64,000 bases of DNA from Gammaproteobacteria bacterium (GTDB lineage Bacteria > Pseudomonadota > Gammaproteobacteria > HK1). Below, piece after piece: positions 54,089-61,166 of this stretch. How positions within the stretch are numbered: the first letter of the stretch is position 1; each line of letters opens with the position of its first letter. A program made the position numbers and the translations under genes. The stretch is taken from NCBI GenBank assembly GCA_012103455.1, contig WLWT01000001.1, forward strand, positions 4,595,288-4,659,287. The letters are read 5' to 3'. The notes beneath the pieces were generated by a model. The model did not search any database. It worked only from the letters and a program-made list of their open reading frames with translations, and had not been told where the DNA came from.

Positions 54089-54122
54089 TAATTGGAATAT
54101 CGAGATCTTATTGCAGTTTTAT

Positions 54123-54770
54123 CTATGATGCCGAGGCTAATTTCGTGACGTATTGTCGAATTTTCCGCATCAACCCGTCGAAACCATCGCGGGTAATTAT
54201 CGCGGCATATTCAGAGCGGCGCAGTGACAACTCACTCACGCCTTGGGCGATCACGTTGACTATTCGCCACCGCCCATCTCGCAGATGCAGCATATAATCC
54301 AACGCCACCTTCTGCGAGCCGGTGAACAGATAAGTGCGAACCAGTTTCCTGTTGCGCTTCAAATCCCGCTGCGAAACTATCTCGAAGCGCTGACCAGAGT
54401 ATGCATTGAAACGGCTCGCATAAGTCGCCGACACCATTTCCGTAAACAACGCCTCGAACTGGGCGCGTTGCTCTTCAGTCAGCTTACGGCTGTGCCGTCC
54501 CAAGGTTAAACGTGTCAATACTGCCAGATCGAAGGTCTCCGCCAGCACTGGCGAGATAGCCGCGTACCGGCCTTCGAATCCCGCCTGGGCGCCTGCACGC
54601 ATGATTTCAAGTAAGCCCTCGTTGAGGCGCATCACCGTATCGCTAGGGGTACTTTGGCCGAATCCTTGCAGTGGGACATGCAAGAGTACGGCTAGAGTGA
54701 GCGCCAGCGTCCAATACAGAGGCTTCATCCAATGCAGGGGTTTCGCGGCGTACTTTAACTGACTATGCAC
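54123..54770 (-). CDS. hpnM: MlaC/Tgt2-family periplasmic lipid-binding protein (HpnM)
   Basis: The 215-residue protein has an N-terminal signal (MKPLYWTLALTLAVLLHVPL) and the MlaC fold: MRLNEGLLEIMRAGAQAGFE, GRYAAISPVLAETFDLAVLT, QFEALFTEMVSATYASRFNA, and DGRWRIVNVIAQGVSELSLR. MlaC-type proteins carry phospholipids across the periplasm. In hopanoid gene clusters the member is named HpnM and is thought to act with HpnN in moving hopanoids or lipids. It lies 12 bp downstream of hpnB and so ends the hpnH-hpnB-hpnM run. Confidence 0.9.
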   Translation of the reverse strand: MHSQLKYAAKPLHWMKPLYWTLALTLAVLLHVPLQGFGQSTPSDTVMRLNEGLLEIMRAGAQAGFEGRYAAISPVLAETFDLAVLTRLTLGRHSRKLTEEQRAQFEALFTEMVSATYASRFNAYSGQRFEIVSQRDLKRNRKLVRTYLFTGSQKVALDYMLHLRDGRWRIVNVIAQGVSELSLRRSEYAAIITRDGFDGLMRKIRQYVTKLASAS

Positions 54771-54782
54771 GGTCGTAGCCCT

Positions 54783-55967
54783 CTACACACTGTAATCGCG
54801 CGCTTTCCATCGAGAGCGGGTACCCCGCCAATAACCGATAGCGGAGGCCCAGGTCATGGCCAGATACAAAGCGGCGGCCACGGGTAACGCGATGGCGTAG
54901 CCCAATCCCACGCAATAGAACCTCACCGTGGGCCAGAAGTTCAATGTCATAGCGACCCAAGTCACCGCGCCGGTCCAACGGATCCAGCCATCACCGGCCA
55001 CGGCCACCAATACGGGTGCCATATAGACCACCACCATTGCCGCAGTACAAGCCAACAATAGCCAAACACTGTAACAAAGCTGAGTGAACGCGGTGCGCGA
55101 GACCAGCGCCCAAATGCCCTTGAGTCCACCTGAGGGCCGGCGCGAGTAGAGCGAGCGGCTCAAGCCAGTCCAGCTGGAAAAACCTTCGCGTTTAACTAGA
55201 GCAGCCAAGGTACAGTCATCGATCAACGCCGCGCGCAAGGCCGCGAAACCGCCGATCCGATGCAGTGCCTCCACGCGCAGCAAAACACAGCCGCCTGCCG
55301 CTGCAGCTACTCGGCTGCCTGCCGCATTCGACAAAGCGAACGGATAGAGCAGTTTGAAGAAATAGATGAACGGCGGCAGCACAAGACGCTCCACCATGGT
55401 CCCCATGGGCAACTCAGCCATGAGGGACACCAGCGCCACGGTACCGGGGCTGCCGCCGCCGATTTTGCGCCGCAGTGCCGTCAATAAACCTGGCGCGGTC
55501 TCGATATCGGCATCCAAAAGCCACACCAACGGCCGCCGCAACAAACCCTCGGCTTGATACAGGGCCCAGACTTTACCGCTCCATCCTCGAGGCAACGCCT
55601 GGCCTGTCACTACTTTGACGTTCATCAATCCGGTAGCGGCGATGGCTTGGCGGGTGCCATCGGTCGATTGATCGTCCACCACGATGATCTCCAGCCCCTC
55701 GCCTTGGCCGGCAACCGCCACCAGCGTCCGGCCAATGGTGGCCGCTTCATTACGCGCGGGGATGAGCACGGTCACATCGTCATGGCTTGCAAGTTCCTGG
55801 CGCCGGGGTCGCGTCGCATCATCCGCCGCCGTCAACCGCTCGCACACCGACCACGGGCGCCAGGGCAAAATCCAAATGCAAAGCCAGCTAAGGGCGCTGG
55901 CTATGGCAAGAACACTGAGTATGCCTTGCCACACGAATTGGACGCCGCAGGTTCTACTGAAGCTCAA
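54783..55967 (-). CDS. hpnB: Hopanoid-associated glycosyltransferase HpnB
   Basis: The 394-residue GT2 enzyme has an N-terminal membrane helix (GILSVLAIASALSWLCIWIL). The GT-A core has VTVLIPARNEAATIGRTLVA, EIIVVDDQSTDGTRQAIAAT and the metal-binding region LVWLLDADIETAPGLLTALR. LYSRRPSGGLKGIWALVSRT follows, then three or four C-terminal membrane helices. HpnB is associated with hopanoid side-chain glycosylation or processing; its exact acceptor is not settled. The start is a TTG whose bases overlap the hpnH stop (TTGA), giving translational coupling. No ATG lies nearby in frame. Confidence 0.92.
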   Translation of the reverse strand: MSFSRTCGVQFVWQGILSVLAIASALSWLCIWILPWRPWSVCERLTAADDATRPRRQELASHDDVTVLIPARNEAATIGRTLVAVAGQGEGLEIIVVDDQSTDGTRQAIAATGLMNVKVVTGQALPRGWSGKVWALYQAEGLLRRPLVWLLDADIETAPGLLTALRRKIGGGSPGTVALVSLMAELPMGTMVERLVLPPFIYFFKLLYPFALSNAAGSRVAAAAGGCVLLRVEALHRIGGFAALRAALIDDCTLAALVKREGFSSWTGLSRSLYSRRPSGGLKGIWALVSRTAFTQLCYSVWLLLACTAAMVVVYMAPVLVAVAGDGWIRWTGAVTWVAMTLNFWPTVRFYCVGLGYAIALPVAAALYLAMTWASAIGYWRGTRSRWKARDYSV

Positions 55968-57088
55968 GCCACCCGGCGATCGGGTGGATCGGCAATGTCA
56001 TTTTGCCCCTCCGGTGACCGCGGCGCATCGGCCTCCTGACCGTAGACACCGGGCAACTCGGGCGCCATCGGCCCATCCACCCGCGGACCGCGCAGGGCAC
56101 GCCACGCCGCCTTGAGAGGGTTAGCCACCGCATCCTTGACGGCGGTGGGCTCGAACCCACAGTGCATCATGCAGTTAGCGCACTTGGCATTGCGGCCCAC
56201 CCCGTAGTTGTTCCATTGCGTATCGTTCATCAACTCGGAAAACGACTTCGCATAACCTTCCCCGACCAACAAATAACAAGGCCGCTGCCAACCAAAAACA
56301 TTGCGCGTGGGATTACCCCAGGCAGTGCATTGATAAGACTGATTGCCGGCGAGAAAATCCAGATACAAGCTAGAATGATTGAATCGCCACTCACGGCCTT
56401 TGCCCAGGCGGAACAAACTTCTGAACAAGTCTTTGCTAGCCTTGCGTTTCATGAAAACTTCTTGTTTCGGCGCCCGCTCATACCAGAACCCGGGTGCGAT
56501 AGTGACACCTTCGACATCAAGAGCAGTCATATCGTTCATGAACTGGGCCACTTCCTGGGCCGACTCGTTTTGAAACAGCGTGCAGTTGACGGTAACCCTG
56601 AACCCCCGCTTGCGCGCCGTCCTGATCACCTCCACCGCTTTGTCGTAGACCCCATCGCGGCAAACCGAGGCGTCGTGGCGCGCCCGGTTGCCATCCAAGT
56701 GCACGGAGAAGGTCAGATAGGGGGACGGTTCGTAGTCATCCATGCGTTTGGCCAACAGCAGCGCGTTGGTGCACAGATAAACGAATTTCTTGCGCTTGAT
56801 ATAACCACGGACGATGGCCGGCATTTCCCTGTGAATGAGCGGTTCACCGCCGGCGATGGACACCACGGGCGCGCCGCACTCGTCGATGGCCTCCATCGCC
56901 TCGGCCACACTCATGCGTTGGTTGAGTATCTCGTCCGGGTAGTCGATCTTGCCGCAGCCAGCGCATGCCAAATTACAGCGAAATAACGGCTCCAGCATTA
57001 AAACCAGCGGGTACCGCTCCTCTCCCCTCAAGCGCTTGCCAAGCACGTAGAGCCCGACTTTGAGCTTCTGACGGAAGGGGACTCCCAT
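55964..57088 (-). CDS. hpnH: Radical SAM adenosylhopane synthase HpnH
   Basis: I place the start at the ATG at 57088 (GGAG 8 bases upstream), giving 374 residues that open GVPFRQKLKVGLYVLGKRLR. The radical SAM cluster motif C-x3-C-x2-C is in EPLFRCNLACAGCGKIDYP. The SAM-binding Gly-rich segment is APVVSIAGGEPLIHREMPAI. The C-terminal KCANCMMHCGFEPTAVKDAV is typical of HpnH. The enzyme couples 5'-deoxyadenosyl radical to diploptene to give adenosylhopane, the first step to extended hopanoids. It heads the hpnH-hpnB-hpnM run and is divergent from dxs. Confidence 0.95.
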   Translation of the reverse strand: MGVPFRQKLKVGLYVLGKRLRGEERYPLVLMLEPLFRCNLACAGCGKIDYPDEILNQRMSVAEAMEAIDECGAPVVSIAGGEPLIHREMPAIVRGYIKRKKFVYLCTNALLLAKRMDDYEPSPYLTFSVHLDGNRARHDASVCRDGVYDKAVEVIRTARKRGFRVTVNCTLFQNESAQEVAQFMNDMTALDVEGVTIAPGFWYERAPKQEVFMKRKASKDLFRSLFRLGKGREWRFNHSSLYLDFLAGNQSYQCTAWGNPTRNVFGWQRPCYLLVGEGYAKSFSELMNDTQWNNYGVGRNAKCANCMMHCGFEPTAVKDAVANPLKAAWRALRGPRVDGPMAPELPGVYGQEADAPRSPEGQNDIADPPDRRVA

Positions 57089-57421
57089 GCGCAATTCTCC
57101 CACGCGCTAACTGAACCACGGTACCAGAGTAGGTTGCCTGTGTTTGGTACGGGTAGGGCATAACCAGTGCCATGCAAGGGGCGCCAGTGCTGGCTGCACA
57201 TCGGCGCTGGCCGCGCATAACGTCAACCCTGTCAGCATCACTCGAGCACTAACCGCTAGGCATCGGCCCAAGACATCCGCCCTTTGGCCAGCGGATAGTG
57301 TCTACGAAAGCGCCGGCAAAACCAAGCACGAATAATCCCGTACTGCCTTATTCGTAGCCATTCTACGGAAGGTGCAGGATAATACGCGGCTACTGTCACA
57401 ACACTGTTCGGGTCTGCGCCC
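57089..57421. other. Divergent promoter region between hpnH and dxs
   Basis: This 333-bp spacer must hold the promoters of both hpnH (minus) and dxs (plus). I see no other gene in it. No clear -35/-10 pair or operator repeat stood out. The GGGAGAA next to the hpnH ATG is its ribosome-binding site. Confidence 0.5.
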
Positions 57422-59317
57422 ATGTCCGATATGCCTCGCGCCCGCTTACTTGACCGTATCGACTACCCGCACGACCTGCGGGCGCTGCCGGAGTCCCGAC
57501 TGCTGGAAGTGGCCCGTGATTTACGGGAATTCCTGATCGAATCGGTGTCCCAGTCCGGCGGCCACTTCGCCGCCGGTTTGGGCACGGTCGAATTAACGGT
57601 CGCGTTACACTACATATTCAACACGCCCAGCGACCGTCTGGTCTGGGATGTTGGACACCAAGGCTACCCTCACAAGATCTTGACCGGCCGCCGCAAGCAT
57701 ATGGGCACAGTGCGGAAATGGGAAGGTATTTCGCCCTTCCCGAAGCGCTCAGAAAGCGAGTACGACACCTTCGGCGTGGGCCATGCGGGGACCTCCATAG
57801 GCGCCGCGCAAGGCATGGCCGAAGCCATTGAACGAACCGGCGCCAAGCGCAAGGTGGTCGCCATCATCGGCGATGGTGCGATGACCTCCGGCATGGCGTT
57901 CGAGGCGCTCAACCACGCCGGCGAATGCGAGACGGACCTGTTAGTCATTTTGAATGACAACGAGATGTCCATTTCGCCGAACGTGGGGGCTCTTTCGAGC
58001 TACCTCACCCGAGTGATATCGGGGCGGCTGTACTCCACCGTGCGCGCAGGCAGCAAGAAGGTTCTGGGCCGCATGCCGCCAGTAAGGGAGCTGGCCCGCA
58101 AAGCAGAGGGCCATTTCAAGGGACTCATCGTTCCCGGTACGCTGTTCGAAGAATTGGGTTTCAACTATTTCGGGCCGTTGGACGGCCATGACCTACCCGC
58201 ACTGGTGGGAACGCTTCGAAATCTCGCCGAGCTTGAAGGTCCCCGGCTTTTGCACGTGGTCACGCGTAAAGGCAAAGGTTATGCCCCGGCGGAGCAGGAT
58301 CCGGTCAAATACCACGGCATAAGCTCGCCGTTCGACCCGTCGTCGGGGATCCAGCCAGCGGCCGCCAAGCCTAGTCCTACCTATTCGCAGGTGTTCGGCG
58401 ACTGGCTGTGTGACATGGCCTCCCGTGACCAACGCCTGGTCGCGATTACGCCCGCGATGCGCGAAGGGTCGGGCATGGTGCGCTTTCATCGCGAGTACCC
58501 GGATCGCTATTTCGATGTGGCCATCGCCGAGCAGCACAGCGTCACTTTGGCCGCAGGTCTGGCCTGTGAGGGCATGAAGCCGGTGGTTGCGATCTACTCG
58601 ACTTTCTTGCAACGCGCGTACGACCAAGTGGTACACGACGTCGCATTACAGAATCTGCCTGTGATATTCGCCATCGACAGGGCCGGCGTGGTTGGTGGCG
58701 ACGGCCCCACTCATGCCGGCAACTACGATATCGGTTATCTGCGCTGCTTGCCGAATATGGTCATCATGACGCCGTCGGACGAAAACGAATGCCGGCAGAT
58801 GTTGTTCACCGCATATGGCCTCGATCAGCCCACTGCGGTGCGCTACCCGCGCGGCAAAGGACCCGGCGTGCAGGTGGAAGAGCACATGGCGGCATTGCCC
58901 GTCGGCAAAGCGCAAGTCGTACGTGAAGGATACGGCGTCGTCATCTTGGCCTTCGGACCCATGTTGGCACCCGCCCTGGAAGTGGGTAAGACCCTGGACG
59001 CCACCGTAGTCAATATGCGCTTCGTCAAACCGATGGACGAAGAGTTGGTCGCAGCGATGGCGCGCAGTCACGAGTTGGTGATCACCATAGATGAGAACAC
59101 GCTCGCTGCCGGTGCCGGAAGCGCGGTCAACGAAGTCCTAGCGGCCCGTGGCATCAGCGTGCCCGTGTTGAATCACGGTATCCCCGATAGATATATCCAG
59201 CATGGCTCGCGTGAAGACAACTTGCGCGACGCGGGATTGACCGCTGAGGGTTTACTGAAGGCCGTGCAAACGCGGTTACGGGCGCACAATCACCTGGGGC
59301 AACAGGCCGCCGGTTAG
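57422..59317 (+). CDS. dxs: 1-deoxy-D-xylulose-5-phosphate synthase
   Basis: The 631-residue transketolase-like enzyme has LREFLIESVSQSGGHFAAGL, LVWDVGHQGYPHKILTGRRK, the TPP-binding VVAIIGDGAMTSGMAFEALN with NDNEMSISPNVGALSSYL, and the second-domain AIAEQHSVTLAAGLACEGMK and IFAIDRAGVVGGDGPTHAGN. It condenses pyruvate with glyceraldehyde 3-phosphate to DXP, the entry step of the MEP isoprenoid pathway. That pathway feeds squalene and hopanoids. Its place among hpn genes is a known association. It is divergent from hpnH and converges on the nucleotidyltransferase gene. Confidence 0.97.
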   Translation: MSDMPRARLLDRIDYPHDLRALPESRLLEVARDLREFLIESVSQSGGHFAAGLGTVELTVALHYIFNTPSDRLVWDVGHQGYPHKILTGRRKHMGTVRKWEGISPFPKRSESEYDTFGVGHAGTSIGAAQGMAEAIERTGAKRKVVAIIGDGAMTSGMAFEALNHAGECETDLLVILNDNEMSISPNVGALSSYLTRVISGRLYSTVRAGSKKVLGRMPPVRELARKAEGHFKGLIVPGTLFEELGFNYFGPLDGHDLPALVGTLRNLAELEGPRLLHVVTRKGKGYAPAEQDPVKYHGISSPFDPSSGIQPAAAKPSPTYSQVFGDWLCDMASRDQRLVAITPAMREGSGMVRFHREYPDRYFDVAIAEQHSVTLAAGLACEGMKPVVAIYSTFLQRAYDQVVHDVALQNLPVIFAIDRAGVVGGDGPTHAGNYDIGYLRCLPNMVIMTPSDENECRQMLFTAYGLDQPTAVRYPRGKGPGVQVEEHMAALPVGKAQVVREGYGVVILAFGPMLAPALEVGKTLDATVVNMRFVKPMDEELVAAMARSHELVITIDENTLAAGAGSAVNEVLAARGISVPVLNHGIPDRYIQHGSREDNLRDAGLTAEGLLKAVQTRLRAHNHLGQQAAG

Positions 59318-59321
59318 AACC

Positions 59322-59343
59322 GGGGCCTTAGTGTTAAGGCCCC
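59322..59343. terminator. Shared hairpin between dxs and the convergent nucleotidyltransferase gene
   Basis: GGGGCCTTA and TAAGGCCCC form a perfect 9-bp stem with a GTGT loop, 5 bp after the dxs stop. It contains the stop codon of the opposing gene. There is no T-tract on either side, so intrinsic termination may be weak. Confidence 0.5.
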
Positions 59344-60083
59344 TTGAGCCGGGGCAGCACCTGCGCCTCGGCTCGGCTGATATCCTGCGGAAAATCGATC
59401 TCGATCCACGGCAACCCGGTCACGTCCTCCACGCCGAAATGAGGACCGTCCTCACTTAGCATGGCGTCGCGTAGCGGCGCTTCATAGTGCTCATCCAGAC
59501 AACCGCGTTGCACATAAGTCTTGCACCGGGCTACCAAATCCTCTGCCGTCCCGGGAGCAAGCTTGAAAAATCCCACCGACTCTCCTTGCACGTCAAAAAC
59601 GAGCCCGGCGGGCAACTCCTTGCCGAATTCCACGATATTCCGGTTGGAGACGCACACCTTCACCGGTTCCGCCCCCGGTTCGAAATCCCTATCGAGCAAG
59701 ACACAATCAGCGTGCGCAGATTCGATTAACCGTCTGAGCATGCGCGTGTCGCACAGTACATCCGCATCCATCAGCAAGACGGGCTGATCCGCGACGAAGT
59801 GTTCCCGCATCGCCAGTACGGTGAGGATATTGCCCCGCGTGTAGTCGGGGTTGAATGTGGTAGACACATCCATCCCGTCCCCATGCTTTTCAAGTTCCGC
59901 CTCAATCAACTCGGCTTTGTAACCTATGCCGATGTGAACGCGCTCGATACCACACGCCCGCAGGCGCTCCAGCTGCCGCGCTATCAGGGAGCGAGCGCCA
60001 AACGGCAGCAAACACTTGGGGATCTCTTGTCCATAAGGGCCGAGCCGTACGCCGACTCCAGCCGCCAGAATCAACGCTTTCAT
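59334..60083 (-). CDS. Nucleotidyltransferase (LicC/PntC-like phosphocholine/phosphonate cytidylyltransferase family)
   Basis: The product has 249 residues from the ATG at 60083 (MKALILAAGVGVRLGPYGQE); the upstream extension MGGCIGVG is not conserved. The GT-A nucleotidyltransferase motifs are LAAGxGxRL, IPKCLLPFGARSLIARQLER with the lysine, VLLMDADVLCDTRMLRRLIE with the metal Asp, and a late IEIDFPQDISRA. The pattern 'RGNILTVLAMREHF ... PVLLMDADVL' is closest to LicC-type cytidylyltransferases. These activate phosphocholine, and some (PntC) activate 2-aminoethylphosphonate. The substrate here is a guess. It is the last gene of the hpnN-hpnA run, 39 bp after hpnA, and stops inside the hairpin shared with dxs. 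Confidence 0.82.
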   Translation of the reverse strand: MKALILAAGVGVRLGPYGQEIPKCLLPFGARSLIARQLERLRACGIERVHIGIGYKAELIEAELEKHGDGMDVSTTFNPDYTRGNILTVLAMREHFVADQPVLLMDADVLCDTRMLRRLIESAHADCVLLDRDFEPGAEPVKVCVSNRNIVEFGKELPAGLVFDVQGESVGFFKLAPGTAEDLVARCKTYVQRGCLDEHYEAPLRDAMLSEDGPHFGVEDVTGLPWIEIDFPQDISRAEAQVLPRLKGP

Positions 60084-60122
60084 GCCCACGCCGATGCACC
60101 CGCCCATGTCAATGAACCCATA

Positions 60123-61166
60123 TCAGCTAGCACTATCCAGATATCCGTTTTTCGCAAACCAGTCCAGCGCGTCATCGATAGCTTGGGTTGCTGGCCTGGG
60201 GCGGTATCCCAGTTCCTCTCGCGCACGGGCCGAGGAGAAATACATGCGTTTCATCGACATGCGTACCCCATCCAGGGTGGCTAAGGGTTCCTGGTCCGAG
60301 CGCCGCAATCGCGCCCACCCCTCGGCAATGAGCGCGATAGGCCACACGGCGGCGTGAGGCAGGCGTATCTTTGGAACACGCCGCCCTATGCGCTGCGCAA
60401 CGAGCCGCAGGATTTTCACAAACGGCATATTCTCCCCGCCCAACACGTACCGCCGTCCCGGCGTCCCATGCCAAAAAGCTTGCAGATGACCCTCGGCCAC
60501 ATCGTCCACGTGCACGACATTAAGTCCCGTATCCACATACACCGGGATCAATCCCTTAGCCGCATCCACGATGATCTTGCCAGTGGGGGTCGGCTTGATA
60601 TCCCTGGGTCCTATAGGCGTGGATGGATTGACCGTCACCACTTGCATGCCAAGTTCCGCAGCCACCGCATGAACCGCTTGCTCGGCAAGGTATTTGGAGC
60701 GCTTGTAGTGCCCTACCATCTCGCCCAGTGTGACGGGTGTCTGCTCATCGGCGACACTGCCATCCATCCCGGCATGTAACACTGCCACGCTGCTGGTATA
60801 GACCACGCGACCGACGCCGGCGCCGGCGGCGGCCCGCAACAAGGCGGCGCTGCCCTTGACATTGGTGCGGTAAAGCGCGCGCGGTTGCCGTGCCCACAAG
60901 CGGTAGTCGGCTGCCACATGAAACAGGGCGTCACAACCCGCCATCGCTATGCGCAATGATCGCGCGTCACACAGATCCCCTGTGATCCGCTCCGCATCAA
61001 TGCCTTCAAGATTGTCCAGGAGAGCGTCTTTACGGTGCAAAAGCCGCAAGTTAAATCCATTGGCTAACAAACATCTCGCCACCGCGCTGCCCACGAATCC
61101 GGTGGCTCCGGTCACCAGCGTACGCCGTGGAACGGGCAGAGCGCAGACAGTGTCAAGTGGCTTCAT
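60123..61166 (-). CDS. hpnA: Hopanoid-associated sugar epimerase HpnA
   Basis: The 347-residue extended short-chain dehydrogenase has the NAD-binding TLVTGATGFVGSAVARCLLA near the N terminus. VYTSSVAVLHAGMDGSVADE and the catalytic Tyr-x3-Lys in GHYKRSKYLAEQAVHAV follow, then VVTVNPSTPIGPRDIKPTPT and the C-terminal YRPRPATQAIDDALDWFAKN. These are HpnA signatures. Its substrate in hopanoid side-chain assembly is not defined. Its ATG overlaps the hpnN stop by four bases. Confidence 0.93.
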   Translation of the reverse strand: MKPLDTVCALPVPRRTLVTGATGFVGSAVARCLLANGFNLRLLHRKDALLDNLEGIDAERITGDLCDARSLRIAMAGCDALFHVAADYRLWARQPRALYRTNVKGSAALLRAAAGAGVGRVVYTSSVAVLHAGMDGSVADEQTPVTLGEMVGHYKRSKYLAEQAVHAVAAELGMQVVTVNPSTPIGPRDIKPTPTGKIIVDAAKGLIPVYVDTGLNVVHVDDVAEGHLQAFWHGTPGRRYVLGGENMPFVKILRLVAQRIGRRVPKIRLPHAAVWPIALIAEGWARLRRSDQEPLATLDGVRMSMKRMYFSSARAREELGYRPRPATQAIDDALDWFAKNGYLDSAS

